NCBI GenBank assembly: GCA_027578915.1
Contig: JANBTT010000011.1
Location: 124,001-188,000 of the forward strand
Source: Coemansia sp. RSA 1200
Taxonomy: Eukaryota > Kickxellomycota > Kickxellomycetes > Kickxellales > Kickxellaceae
Length of the DNA stretch: 64,000 bases
Direction of reading: 5' to 3'
Shown one piece after another: positions 10,982 through 22,031 of this stretch (positions are counted from its first letter, which is position 1; each line of letters starts with the position of its first letter). The position numbers were made by a program, and so were the translations under genes. The notes under the pieces are model-generated. The model made no database searches, was not told the origin of the DNA, and saw nothing but the letters and a program-made list of their open reading frames with translations.

Positions 10982-12361
10982 CTAGGACACAACTGTGGAA
11001 GCAGAGGCACCGCCAGCAGCGCTTGTCTTTGCAGATTTGATAATCCGTCGGGCCTCGTCAAATGTAACGGCTGGCTCACCATACTTTGCCTCAGCACATG
11101 TCTGGTGGTACTTTTTGCCTCTTGTCAGCACACACTGGTTCTTGATGATCCCACCGCATTCGGAGCACAGCAGTCCGTTCTGAATGTACCAGTGCCACTC
11201 GCAAAGCGGCTGGCTGTCATGCTCGAAGCACACATCGCCGATGAACGGAGACTGGCAGATCGAGCACACAAAACAATCCGAATGGTATGTGCGGCCCAGC
11301 GCAACAGCCATCTCGCCAGACGTAATCTGCACGCTACACGCATGGCACATGGGAGAGAAGCGTTGTAAGTAGTCTCGCTGGCAGTAAAACTTTTCGCTGC
11401 CGTGCGGATCCTGCAGATAGCCGCCAAGGGCGTACAGAGGAATGCTGCAGTCGTGACACACAAAGTGCATGGCGTGGAAGCGTCGGCCAAGGACATTCAC
11501 ATACTCCTCGCCCAGGGGCTCACGGCAGGAGTCGCAGAGTCCGCGTGATTTTGTGCTGTTGGTAGAGGAGGGTGCGTCAAAGTATTCGGCATCTGCATCG
11601 TTGTCGATATTGAAGGCATCCAAGGAGACATAATCAGTCTCAACCTGTGAAGCCAGAAGGTTGACTCTGTGGGAATCGGAATCGACAACGGTGGCAGAAC
11701 CAGAGGCAGAGAAGGAGGAGTTTGGAAGGGGAGTCATGGGCTGCTCATCGGATGAGGCCTCGAGACTAAGTATGTTCTCGCAGTTAGAGCAGCAGTAGCC
11801 TATTTCACTGTTAAGCGTGGCCATCATCGCGGTGTCAGGGACATCGTCAAGAGTTGTGCCGCAATAGGCGCAGACAAGGTCTGTTGTAGCAGTGGAAGGG
11901 ATATGCGGTTCCAGATCTATTGCAACAGTCGCACGCTTCTTTCTGTCCTGAGAGGCCGACTCCGATTCGCCAGCAGCAGCAAAAACACTGGTGCCGCGTG
12001 GAGCAGCAAGGAAAAGAGACTGGCGCTTGCGCAGGCGCTCCTCTGCATCGGTGGGTGTGCCGCCAGCGGCAGAAGCGGACGTGTTGGAGCCCTGGATGCC
12101 CAGCGCAGCAATCTGAGAAGAAAGCAGCGACTCCATCTTCAGGGACTCCAGCTGACCGGTTAGCTTCTGAACAATGGCCTCGATGGTCTCGCGGTCCCCG
12201 GTGCGCAGGGCTTCTGCCAGTGGCTTGCTGCTGCTATCGATGGCCTGGGCGTCTGCAGAGGACTGGCCCATCGTGTTTAAGAAGGCAGACATATTCGACT
12301 GGTGCATTTGTACTGACTGCTTTTGCTGCTTTTGCAGTCCGCTGGTCACCGAATCAGACAT
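10982..12361 (-). CDS. LIM-domain protein, paxillin/Pxl1-like
   Basis: 459 aa from the ATG at 12361. The open frame runs further upstream but that part (FFFLLSTLP) looks like 5' UTR. Residues 1-120 are polar with short helices. At about residues 160-195 a CAYC...CSNC pair forms an extra zinc-ribbon-like motif. The C-terminal half holds LIM1 (CDSCREPLGEE to FYCQRDYLQRFSPMC) and LIM2 (CHACSVQITSGEMAV to CEWHWYIQNGLLC). These are followed by the first half of a third LIM (CSECGGIIKN to YHQTC) that stops before its second zinc site. In fungi such proteins (Pxl1) act at the division ring and polarity sites through Rho signalling. No group-specific LD motif is obvious, so orthology is tentative. 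It is convergent with the wall-protein gene. Confidence 0.8.
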   Translation of the reverse strand: MSDSVTSGLQKQQKQSVQMHQSNMSAFLNTMGQSSADAQAIDSSSKPLAEALRTGDRETIEAIVQKLTGQLESLKMESLLSSQIAALGIQGSNTSASAAGGTPTDAEERLRKRQSLFLAAPRGTSVFAAAGESESASQDRKKRATVAIDLEPHIPSTATTDLVCAYCGTTLDDVPDTAMMATLNSEIGYCCSNCENILSLEASSDEQPMTPLPNSSFSASGSATVVDSDSHRVNLLASQVETDYVSLDAFNIDNDADAEYFDAPSSTNSTKSRGLCDSCREPLGEEYVNVLGRRFHAMHFVCHDCSIPLYALGGYLQDPHGSEKFYCQRDYLQRFSPMCHACSVQITSGEMAVALGRTYHSDCFVCSICQSPFIGDVCFEHDSQPLCEWHWYIQNGLLCSECGGIIKNQCVLTRGKKYHQTCAEAKYGEPAVTFDEARRIIKSAKTSAAGGASASTVVS

Positions 12362-12848
12362 TGGCAATGTGGAGAGAAGGAAAAAAAAACAAGGAAAACA
12401 AGGATGAGAAAGTGCGTTTATTCTCTCTGGTGAAAGCGAAATTGACGTTACTCTTGATTGCAACAAAATAAAGTGCTGTCGAAAGAGTAGGACCAGCAAG
12501 CAGAGTTTGTTGGTTACGACGTCAAGAATAAAGCGAGACTGCTGTGTTGGCGGATAAAAGGGCACGGTAAAGGTTCAAGGAGAAAGAAGGGGGAAGTACT
12601 GCTGGAGCTGGCAAAGAGGAAGAAAAATAAGGGATTTAGAGAAATTTGAGTTGATTGATGTTTATTTTTGCAGCCACCACAGGAGTAAATAAAAGATCGC
12701 TAAACCCTCGAAAAATGTATAATTAGTATTGACATCCCAAACTCGTCAGGCGGCGGCTTAGCTGCATTCGCAATTAATAGCGAGCATATGACGTACGTCA
12801 GACGCACAGACACGTCTAAAAGAGCAAACAGAAGAAAAGGGTCGGCGG
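12362..12848. other. Intergenic region between the LIM gene and ADE4
   Basis: 487 bp upstream of the LIM gene and downstream of ADE4. No gene is supported. Confidence 0.5.
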
Positions 12849-14854
12849 CTACTTGTAGTTGTGAAGGCCAATGGCCTCGGGGGTTGGGAGGGTCTTCTTC
12901 TGCATGGCAGCATCGGAGCGGCGGTCCTCCAGCTTCTGCAAATACTCGGTGGAGACGTCGCCAGTGACATAGCGGCCGTCGAAGACAGATGTGTCGAACT
13001 CCTTGATGGCGGGGTTAAAGCGCCTGCATGAGTCAACCAGGTCAGCGATGTCCTGGAAGAAAACGAGGTCGGCGCCAATCTCAGCGGCAACGTCGTCGTC
13101 GCTGTTGCCGGACGCAACCAGCTCCTTGATGGACGGCATGTCAATGCCGTAGACATTTGGGTAGCGGATGGCGGGGGCGGCCGACGCAAAGTAGACCTTC
13201 TTGGCGCCGACATCGCGCGCCATCTGGATGATCTCTTGCGATGTAGTGCCACGCACAATGGAGTCGTCGACCAGCAGCACGTTGAGGCCTTTGAACTCGG
13301 TGGGCATGGCGTTGAGCTTGCGTCTGACGTTTTTGCGGCGCATCTCCTGGCCGGGCATGATGAAGGTGCGGCCAATGTAGCGGTTCTTGTTGAAGCCTTC
13401 GCGGTACGCCAACCCGAGCTCGTGCGACAGCTGCAGTGCTGCCGCGCGGCTGGTGTCTGGCACTGGAATCACCACATCGATGTCCATCTTGTCGCCCAGC
13501 ACCTGCCGCACCTTGCGCGCAAGCTTGACGCCCATGTCCAGCCGCGCGTTGTACACCGGAATACCGTCGATTGTCGAGTCGGGCCGAGCAAAGTACACGT
13601 ACTCGAAGATGCAGGGCGTGATCCGCTCCTCAATCACAAGCCGCCGGCGGCTCACCGCGTGTCTGGACACAATCACCACCTCTCCTGGAAGCACGTCTTC
13701 GATGTCCGTAAAGTCCAGCGCATCTAGCACCACGCTCTCTGAAGCAAACATGTAGTCGTAGCCGCTGGTTGTCAGCGACTTTCTGCGCCCAAACACCAGC
13801 GGCCTGATGCCGTGCGGGTCGCGGAATCCAATGATCCCAAATCCTGCAAGCATCGCCGCCACCGCATACGCGCCCTTGCACTCGCTGTACAGCGCCTGGG
13901 TTGCCGAGAAGATGTCCTGCTCGTTGATCCTAAACTTTCCGGTCTTCTGCAGGTTGTTGGCAAAAATGTTGAGCAGCAGCTCGCTGTCTGAATCGGTGTT
14001 GATGTGTCGGTGCGCGTCGTAGTCGAGAAAGTGTCGCAGCTCCGTGTCGTTTGTCAGGTTCCCGTTGTGGCCCATTACTATGCCGTACGGGCTGTTCACG
14101 TAGAACGGCTGTGCTTCCGAGTCGGCGGGCGTCCCGGCTGTTGGATACCGCACTACATGCCACACAATTGCAGCTTACGCAGAAAAAAAAGAAGGAAGAG
14201 GATGTGCCTCTGATGTTTAGATCTGTGTGTGCTGCATGGTGTTTCTGATAGGACTCGTCCTTTGGGGGAAGAGTCAGCCAGCAATCATCATCATCATAAT
14301 AATTATCACTGTGAGAAAAGGCAAGCCAGATCAAAGCAACAGCAATCGCAAGTGCGAAAATCTGTCTGCTATCTTTTCTCTCTCTTTTTGTATCATCGCG
14401 TTTTCCCTTGCCGGCAAGCCTGAGGCAAGGCATGGAGGCTGTGTTCGATTTCAACGAACAGCAGTGGTCTTGATAGATCACACGCTGGAACTTACCATGA
14501 GCTACACCCATGTATCCGGAAAGCGCTACCAGGCGCTGAGGAGTAAATACGTCCCGCACCATTCCGTTGCCTTTGCATTGGAACAGACGGCCCTTATGTC
14601 CGCACGTTACAATACCCGCCGCATCCTAGTGCCGAATAGAGCAAAAAAACAAAAACAAAAGAATAAAAGAGGAACAGCGAAAAATCAGTTAGTAGCCTTT
14701 GGCTCTGGTTCACTCTGCCGGTTTTATCTTGGGCCAAGGAGAAGATCACTAGACTTACCTGTCCGCGGTGCTGCAAAAGGCCAAGGCTCTCCAGGAGCTC
14801 GCTAACGGCCGCCTGCGATGAATCGGCAAGAAGAAGAGCCGAAATACCACACAT
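12849..14854 (-). CDS. ADE4: Amidophosphoribosyltransferase (first step of de novo purine synthesis)
   Basis: Three exons on the minus strand: 14854-14759, 14625-14496 and 14152-12849. Together they give 509 aa, the normal length for the fungal enzyme. Exon 1 opens MCGISALL, so Cys2 becomes the N-terminal nucleophile of the glutaminase domain. The joins give LLQHRGQDAAGIV and MGVAHVRYPTAGTP, both diagnostic. Further motifs are the HNGNLTN segment and, in the phosphoribosyltransferase half, VLLVDDSIVRGTTSQEI (PRPP loop). The enzyme converts PRPP and glutamine to phosphoribosylamine in the cytosol. Intron 2 is 343 nt and intron 1 is 133 nt. The gene is divergent from TPI1. Confidence 0.95.
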
Positions 14855-15613
14855 GATCGCTATGAAAAAACAAAGAGCAGGTTACCGATTCCCAGAATAA
14901 AAAAGAAGTGAAAAGCACAAGTAGGGTGCGTGTGGGTTGGCTGATCTCGGCAGGAACAATGTACAGCAGCCGCAGAGCCTTCTTTGTTTTAGTTTACGAA
15001 GAGAAAATCGAGTATTATTAGGCGTAGTGTGCTGATGTCTACAAAAGGCAAGGGAAAAAGTTATGAAGGAAAGAAAGGAAGACAAAGACGGATTCGCCAC
15101 TGCCGTTGTTGCTGTGCCATTTCGCTCTCCTCCAATCTTGGCCAAGCCAGTTCCATGCGCAACTTTTCTCTGAGCATTAAAAAAACGAGCTTTTTCCTTC
15201 TTTTCCGGGTCTGCCGTTGCTTGTGTGAAACAGAATCCAAAAAAAAAAAAAAGTCCACTGCAAAAAAAGCAAGAAAAAAATATCGATTGGCTTAATTATC
15301 TCCGTTCTGATCAGAATAATGCGATCACCAAACGGCGTGATCGTGAATTGACCAAACAAAGCACCACTGCGGATCAGGGCTTTTCTCTTTGGTCTCCCCC
15401 CCCCAAAAAAACGAGATTCCTCAAGCCCAGATAACGAGACGACAGCGTCCATGGATGTCCCACTTTCACTTTCTCTTCTTTTGAATGCCACTATTTCGAC
15501 CTCACCAAGCACTATTCCGCCTCTTTGCTTACCTTCATTGCACATTGTCTGCTCACCGCGGTCCACATCGCCTTTTATCAAACCTCTACTGTAGCATACA
15601 ACAGCACTCGAAG
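14855..15613. other. Divergent promoter region of ADE4 and TPI1
   Basis: 759 bp. It contains A-tracts, a C9 run followed by A7 at about 15408-15415, and a pyrimidine-rich leader just before the TPI1 ATG, as in strongly expressed fungal genes. Frames here are chance ORFs. Confidence 0.5.
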
Positions 15614-16363
15614 ATGACTCGCACTTTCTGGGTTGGTGGCAACTGGAAGATGAACGGCACCGTTGCCTCCATCAAGGATCTTGTTAGCCAGTTCAACGCC
15701 GGCAGCTCCCCCTCTGACGTCGAGGTTGTTATCGGCGCTCCCTACGTGTACATTCCGCTGCTGGCCGACACGCTGCGCAAGGACTGGGCTGTCGCTGGCG
15801 AGAACTGCTATGTCAAGTCCAGCGGTGCGTTTACAGGCGAGATCAGCCCCGAGATGCTCGCCGACGTTGGTGCCAAGTGGGTCATTCTGGGCCACTCCGA
15901 GCGCCGCACTATTCTCAGCGAGTCCGACGACTTCACCGCAGAGAAGGTCGTCAAGGCTCTCGAGTCCGGACTCAAGGTCGTGCTGTGCGTTGGTGAGCTC
16001 CTGGAGGAGCGCCAGGCAGGCACCACCCAGGCCGTTGTCAACCGCCAGCTCGACGCTGTTATTAAGGTTGTCAAGGAGTCCGACTGGGCCAACATTGTCG
16101 TTGCCTACGAGCCTGTTTGGGCCATTGGCACCGGGAAGGTTGCTACGCCCGCCCAGGCCCAGGAGGTTCATGCTGCCATCCGCAAGTATCTGGAGACGTC
16201 TGTTTCGCCCAAGGTTGCCGAAGCGACCCGTATTGCCTATGGCGGCTCCGTCGGTGCCAAGAACTGCAAAGAGACCGCTCAGCAGCCAGATGTCGATGGC
16301 TTCCTTGTTGGCGGTGCCTCTCTCAAGTCCGAGTTCCTTGAGATCATCAGCGCCACCCAGTGA
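15614..16363 (+). CDS. TPI1: Triosephosphate isomerase
   Basis: Single exon, 249 aa from the ATG at 15614. The upstream in-frame extension is leader sequence. The N-terminus is MTRTFWVGGNWKMNGT with the substrate-binding Lys of NWKMN. VILGHSERR holds the electrophilic His, and VVAYEPVWAIGTGKVATPAQ holds the catalytic Glu and the flexible loop 6. IAYGGSVG and FLVGGASL close the phosphate site. It interconverts dihydroxyacetone phosphate and glyceraldehyde 3-phosphate in glycolysis. Lack of introns and a strong bias to C-ending codons (GTC, AAG, CTC) fit high expression. Confidence 0.97.
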   Translation: MTRTFWVGGNWKMNGTVASIKDLVSQFNAGSSPSDVEVVIGAPYVYIPLLADTLRKDWAVAGENCYVKSSGAFTGEISPEMLADVGAKWVILGHSERRTILSESDDFTAEKVVKALESGLKVVLCVGELLEERQAGTTQAVVNRQLDAVIKVVKESDWANIVVAYEPVWAIGTGKVATPAQAQEVHAAIRKYLETSVSPKVAEATRIAYGGSVGAKNCKETAQQPDVDGFLVGGASLKSEFLEIISATQ

Positions 16364-16560
16364 TTTGTGAATTGCAAAGCAGTGTGTATTGGTTTTTATT
16401 AATTGCACAATGTTCGAGGGATGTTTCTTTTCTTCTCATTTTTGTTGACCAGCCATGCCTTCTACACGGCAAGGATGCCACCTAGTTCATAATACATATT
16501 CTTGTTCAAGCAGGTGCTTATAAAGCTTTCAGGCATTTGCTGGCAATCAATGGCGTGCTC

Positions 16561-17565
16561 CTAGGATTTCTTTTGCTGTTTTCGAGAAGATGCCCTGTTG
16601 CCTGCAATTCTCCTCTTCTTGAATAGGCCTTTGGATGCCTCAACGCTCTCGTCCGTGCCGTCGTTTTGGCGAGTATCAACGTTTGGAATATCGGCAGAGC
16701 GTCCGCCTGAGAATGTATCGCCAATCACCTTCTCCTTGATATCAAAGTCTGTCAGCCTGTAGCCATGGTCATGGTCTTCGTCGTCTAGAAGCTCTGCACC
16801 ACGCATGCCCAAGCTGCTCTGTCCGTCTTTCGGTCTCCTATCAGCACCAACTCCAGCACCAACTCCAGTGCCTCGTGCACTGTCCGAACCAGCAGAGATC
16901 AATGGCATCTGCGAATGGTCTTCCTTGTTATAGCCCTTGCCATTGTCATCTCCACCCTCAACATCATCTTCATCATTATTATCGTCCTCAACCACTTCCC
17001 ATGCGCCGACAACACCCACGTCTGCCGGACAGCCCTCCTGAGATGGCTTGCCGGTATCGTCAGCATCATCAACAATGTCTTTGCCAGGCGAATTATCAAC
17101 AACATTGTGCACGGGCATTGCGGTATTGTTTTCTGAGTGACCAATGCTAGCGGCAGATCCTGTAAATGGCATGTTGCCTATAGCAACATCGTTCATGTCT
17201 TCTCTGTAGCTCGCTTCTGCGGCCCTCTCAATCTTTTCAAGCTGCGATGCAAGCCTTTGTTCCTCGTGCTTCTTTGCCTCTGTGTTTTTAGATATCTGCC
17301 GCAGGTACTTTTGGACATTGGCCTTGTGTTTGGTTCCAGACTCGTGAATGCTACGGCTCTACATGTTTAGCAGCAGCAGAAGAAAAGAAAATCAACTGGG
17401 ATTAGAAGAAAGGCATCGAATGTGCTGTTGCTTTTGGAGCCAGGACTTGGGTCTTCTGTGTATGCTTACAGATCGGTTGTCAAAGACGTAGATGCGGCAG
17501 TACTGGCACCAGTATTTGTTGTTGCGATCCCATGGCGCCTTCCGTTGGTGCGAAGCTGAAGACAT
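16561..17565 (-). CDS. U1-type zinc-finger protein, WBP4/FBP21-like spliceosomal factor
   Basis: Two exons: 17565-17470 (32 codons, GTAAGC donor) and 17358-16561 (after ATGTAG), 297 aa. The join builds a matrin/U1-type finger, KYWCQYCRIYVFDNRS then SRSIHESGTKHKANVQKYL, with Cys2-His2 ligands C20, C23, H37 and H43. A Lys/Glu-rich coiled-coil stretch follows at about residues 50-85. The rest is acidic and disordered up to a basic end, GLFKKRRIAGNR, which resembles the conserved FKKR tail of WBP4. Animal WBP4 is a component of early spliceosomal complexes and also has two WW domains. None is present here, so only the finger and tail support orthology. Confidence 0.75.
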
Positions 17566-18085
17566 CCTAACGCTGAGCAGATTGACTAGTTAGTAGATTG
17601 GTTAACTTTGCTGGTTAATTCGATGTCGGGGCCGCAGAGCCCAGCATTTTTTCATTCTCCTGTCTCTTGGCACATGCAGAAGCTTCAATGTTTTGTATGG
17701 CTTGCGCACGTGAGTTTGCTCAGCCTTTTCTTGTGGATGGAAATGAATTGAATGGAATCGCGCTTCATTGGCTCTCTTCTCAAAGCTCTGTGCTGTGGTG
17801 ATTACAAGCACTCTATTCTTTAATTTATGTGCTGCATTGCGCCGGTTTCCTCTTTGTTTCCCCACCTTTTCTCCTATCTCCATTTTTTATTAGAACCAAC
17901 ATAGTTTAAATTCACAAGCAAATTCTCCCTACAAGATACTATCTACCGCTACCACTGCTCTTTATTTGTTATTGAGTGTTATCTTCCGACGTCTATTGGT
18001 TCCGTTTCAGTATAGCCAAGGGCACTCCGTAGAACTGGTAATAGGAGGCGGCATCAGCGTGAAAAAAGCCTTTGGATAAGAAGGC
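17566..18085. other. Divergent promoter region, WBP4-like and Tda3-like genes
   Basis: 520 bp with no supported gene. A minus-strand frame at 17602-17883 has no recognisable features. Confidence 0.5.
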
Positions 18086-19612
18086 ATGGCGAGCAATAGC
18101 AGCAGCATGGGCAAGGACAAGGGCAAGAAAAGGGAGGATCGGGAGACAATCATTATCATCGGCGCAGGGGTAGTCGGCGTGTCGGCGGCATACTTCACAG
18201 TAAAGCAGCTAAGCGAAAAGTACGCAGACAGCGCCAAGCGGCCACGCGTGGTCCTCGTCGAGCAGTGCGAGCCCGGATGCAGCGCGTCAGGAAAGTCGGG
18301 TGGGTTTTTGGCACGGCAGTGGTCGGACGGCACAGACACCGAGCAGCTGGCGCAGTTCAGCTACGACTTGCACGCAAAGCTGGCACTTGAGCACAACGGC
18401 AAGGAGCGGTGGGGCTACCGACCACTGGACACATTCTGCGCAGAGATCGACCGTATCCCCGTCAGACAAGCAAAGCAGCACAAGGCCTCGCACCAGCGGT
18501 CGGAGGCCGAGTCGGTAGTCACCTCTATTGAGGTCATTGCACCGCACACACACCGCGTGTCGCCGGCCACCACACTAGAGTACTCGCGTGCCGAAGCATC
18601 AGACGAAGACCTGCAGCAGATAAGCACCCATGCCTCGATCCCCGTGCCCGACGTTGGCTCTGTCAAGGCTGTTCCGCCCGAGACTGTTCCGTGGCTGCAC
18701 ACCAGCGTCCTTACAAAGCTCCACCAAGTAGGCAACAATAAGAACACTGCGCAGGTTGACCCGCTCAAGCTCACGCGCGTGCTGCTTGCCGAGGCCAAGG
18801 CTCGTGGTCTGGAGACTGTCCGTGCCAAGGTCATCGATATCTGCGAAACTACGTATCGCCCGCCAATCATCGAGTTCTCGGTTGACAGCCACCAGAGCAA
18901 AAAGGAGCCTCTGCCAGATCTTCTCGACATCAGAGGGCTGTCAATGGCCGTGCAGGGCAGCGGACCAATGGATGTAAGCACAAATAAGCCGTACATTGTG
19001 CTTCTTGACCAAGGAACCGATATTCCGGCAGACAAGGTAGTTGTGGCGTGTGGCGCGTGGGCTACATCGTGTCTGCGGTGGGAGGCTTTCCGAGATGTCT
19101 CTGCGAGCCAGATTCCCATCCAGGGCCTGCGCGTGCACTATCTGCTGGCAAAGCCAAAGGTGCCGATTCCTGCACAGGCGGTGTTTGCCGAGATCAATGG
19201 CACCGTGTACAGCGGTGAGGATGCCATTGAAATATATCCTCGTCCAGACGGCTCGGTGTTTGTGTGCGGCGAAGCGCTTGATGATCCGGAGATGCCGCCA
19301 CACAACCCATTTGAGCCGGTGTATAGCAAGCGTGCGACTGGGCGTCTGAAGCAGATAGTCAGCGATGTGAGTCCAGCGCTGTCGTTTGACGTTATACAGT
19401 ACGGCCTTGCGTGCCATCTTCCGGTGCACGCTAGAGGGATCCCCGTGATATCAAAAGTGCCTTCGTCAAAGGGATTGTATATTGCGGCTGGCCATGGATG
19501 CTGGGGCATCTTGAATGGCCCAGCAACTGGGATGGCTGTATCGGAGCTTTTGATTAATGGCGAAAGCACCACCCTTGATCTGTCTAACTTTAGACTTGAC
19601 AGATGGGCGTAG
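18086..19612 (+). CDS. FAD-dependent oxidoreductase of the DAO family, Tda3-like
   Basis: Single exon, 508 aa. After a short basic start, residues 20-40 form the Rossmann dinucleotide fold IIIIGAGVVGVSAAYF. The motif CSASGKSGGFLARQWSDGT follows at about residues 67-90, typical of the Tda3/FOXRED-like branch of DAO-fold enzymes. A DKVVVACGAWA segment lies near residue 315, and the C-terminal GHGCWGILNGPATGMAVSEL completes the FAD site. Related yeast Tda3 has been linked to endosomal trafficking and its substrate is not established. The part at about residues 135-215 is more polar than the rest and may be a lineage-specific insertion. It should be cytosolic or peripheral, as no targeting signal is clear. 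Confidence 0.85.
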   Translation: MASNSSSMGKDKGKKREDRETIIIIGAGVVGVSAAYFTVKQLSEKYADSAKRPRVVLVEQCEPGCSASGKSGGFLARQWSDGTDTEQLAQFSYDLHAKLALEHNGKERWGYRPLDTFCAEIDRIPVRQAKQHKASHQRSEAESVVTSIEVIAPHTHRVSPATTLEYSRAEASDEDLQQISTHASIPVPDVGSVKAVPPETVPWLHTSVLTKLHQVGNNKNTAQVDPLKLTRVLLAEAKARGLETVRAKVIDICETTYRPPIIEFSVDSHQSKKEPLPDLLDIRGLSMAVQGSGPMDVSTNKPYIVLLDQGTDIPADKVVVACGAWATSCLRWEAFRDVSASQIPIQGLRVHYLLAKPKVPIPAQAVFAEINGTVYSGEDAIEIYPRPDGSVFVCGEALDDPEMPPHNPFEPVYSKRATGRLKQIVSDVSPALSFDVIQYGLACHLPVHARGIPVISKVPSSKGLYIAAGHGCWGILNGPATGMAVSELLINGESTTLDLSNFRLDRWA

Positions 19613-19905
19613 GCAGTGCCACCCACCTAGCCTATGCGTGGTTTTCAATGAAGATTGTACGTTATTGAAGTCTGTAACATTTGCCTTTTTCTTCCTAACA
19701 ATATGCTATTACCATATAACAACAAGGAAGGATAAAATGCAATCTTTTTTGCCAAATCTGCTGATGAAACAAGAACAAGGCGAGAATGGGGCTGTACAGC
19801 GAATAGAAAAGTAATTCTATCTCTTGCGAAGGGTCTGACTGCAGCGTGCAAGCGCCAAGATGGGGGGGGATGATGAGAGAAAAAATAAGATGATCTATGA
19901 AAAGC

Positions 19906-21548
19906 TCAAACACGAACACCGGATGCCGAGCCATATCTCGCCTGTATTTCGCTTCGAATATTGTGCGCCTGGCTAACTATACGGCTGATATTCATTCTAG
20001 GCAGTCTGAGAAGCATCGATCTAATCTCAGACTGCTCAAGGTCCTCAAGGGAGTCCTTCAGGTGTTGCAGAATGGCCAGACAGACAAAGGGATGAAAGTC
20101 AATAAAATCTGGCAATGAGAAATAAACATCCCAAAGCCCAAGCACATTGGCGGTGGGCAGCTCCTTGGCAAGCAGGAAGCGTAGCCATGAGGAGGCCCAC
20201 TCGCTGATGTCCAGCTCCTCATCTTCGAAATAGTTGTAGAGTTCGGGCAAGAGTGTCCGAAAGTACGAGAGAAACTGAGCAACCCTCTTGTTGGTGCTGG
20301 CATCGAGGCCAGGCTCGTACAGGGTGTTGAGTAAGCGCTCAAAGCAGCTGTACACATCAAACTCGGACTTCATTGTGATTACAAACGGTGCACACACCTG
20401 CACAAGCACTGGCGAATACTCAATGTTGTTGTTGCAGTTGAGATAGGCACATATGACCGCCTCGAAGATGGCTGGAGACGAGTGCGGGTCTAGCATGTTC
20501 TCCTTTTTCGTGCGCAACAGGTAGCGGTTGACCTCGCCACGCACGCGCTTGCTGGTCTCAACATTCTCTTTGTCTATCTCCCTGTATGACTCGGAACGTG
20601 CGCGGCGCTGTGTAAGCTCGTTCGATCTGTCTGGCTTTTCAACGCCCAGTAGAAACTTCCATACCTCCTATTATGCGATTAACGAGAAAAAAACAGCCGT
20701 TCTTTGGTATCCATGGTTTAGAGGCCATTGCGGATATGTAAGACCAAAAACGAATAGAACATACGTATGAATGCAGATGGCATGATATAAACAGATAGTG
20801 GAAGCGAAACACACAACACTTGCCAAAACCATGCTGAAATTTTCCTGCGCACGAGAGACAAAAAAATCCGAAAACAAGATAACGTAAATCTGCCCAGATG
20901 CATGTGCCTATTGTAGTTGTGCAGTATATGGTGCACAACCACGACAAGCGGTCACTATTGCGTAGGCATTGCCTGCACGTTCCCCCCAATCATCTGCCCG
21001 ATACAACACCAGCACTAACAGCAGGCAAAAGATACACTTGCCATCCAAACGTTGCATGTATGCTACTTGCAAGCCCAGAGAATGGCGAGACAAGAAAAAA
21101 GAACACAGTCACAAGCATTGCGCAAGACACAACAGCATCAGCAACAGCAGCAGCAGGAGGAAACAGCAATCTGCCAGGGCAGCCATAGAGAGCGAAGATA
21201 ATGTGATAAGGTTGGACGTAAGGTAGTAGGAGCTGGAAAGATGGAAAAGAGGTGATGCAATGGCTATTGTAAGCACCAAGACAGGCAAGCAGGGGCTCAA
21301 GTAGGCAAGATGCCACTGTTCACGGGCTGCAGAAAGCGGCTTTAGTTGTAGACGGCTATCCTTACCCCGCGAATTTCGTCTGGAATTCCATGGCGCGCGT
21401 ATTTGCGCAGTCTGTTTACGTCGACAAAAACCTCTGACTCAAGCACCTGGTCAAAGTCCTCCCGTAGCAACGCCGAGTGCAGGGGCGGCGACGTGCGGCG
21501 GCGGCTGGGGCTGCTGCTGGACGACGACAGCGGCGGACTCGAGGCCAT
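19906..21548 (-). CDS. TBC (Rab-GAP fold) domain protein with atypical catalytic motifs
   Basis: Two exons: 21548-21366 (61 codons) and 20667-19906, 314 aa. The join gives HGIPDEIRGEVWKFLLGV, the canonical opening of a TBC domain. The equivalent of the IxxDxxR arginine-finger motif reads VRGEVNRYLL, so an Arg is kept with Glu in place of Asp. The YxQGM glutamine-finger motif is not found; the aligned segment is IEYSPVLVQVCAPF. Later helices (SSWLRFLLAKELP, LGLWDVYFS, HPFVCLAIL) are clear. TBC proteins accelerate GTP hydrolysis by Rab GTPases using both fingers. Without the Gln this member may be non-canonical or act as a scaffold. The N-terminal 27 residues are Ser/Pro-rich. The intron is 698 nt, one of the longest here. 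Confidence 0.8.
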
Positions 21549-21606
21549 TTGGGAAGAAGCCGGAGACGTTGTGACCGACTGGCTGGCTGACCCGCTGGCT
21601 AGCTAA

Positions 21607-21625
21607 CTGGCTGGCTGGCTGGCTG
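21607..21625. repeat. (CTGG)n tetranucleotide repeat
   Basis: About five CTGG units just upstream of the TBC start codon, with degenerate copies on either side. Confidence 0.75.
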
Positions 21626-21982
21626 TGTATGTGCTGTAGAAAAATGTGTGTAGACACTGGAGGGAAAGTGAAGCCTAAACCATGAAGTCCAACGCCTGAG
21701 GTATGATAGAACCCGGGAGAGCCGGAAGACAGATAAGCCAGAACAGTCAAAGAGAGAAAGCGCGTGCGTTGCAAGCGAGAGCGTACGCACACCAGGAGGC
21801 GGCAAATAGGCAGACGGTAGAGAGAAGAGGGATGAAATGGCAGAAAGAAGAGGGATGCGCAACGACAAGAAGGCAAAAAAAAAAAGGAAAAGAAAAAGAA
21901 AAAGGAGAAGACGGTGAAGTAGCCAGAGAGTTTGGTCGGAGGCGGGAACAGAGGAAAGGAAGAGCCTGGAGACAGGTCGCAC

Positions 21983-22031
21983 AGCCAAAGCAAAAGCCAA
22001 AGCCAAAGCCAAAGCAGAGGCCAAAGCAGAA
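21983..22031. repeat. AAAGCC-type hexanucleotide repeat
   Basis: Imperfect tandem hexamers in the TBC/IMP2 intergenic region. Confidence 0.7.

Noticed and set aside
15578..16408. 276-codon minus-strand ORF
   Set aside because: It is the antisense shadow of TPI1; strong codon bias of a highly expressed gene often leaves the opposite strand open.
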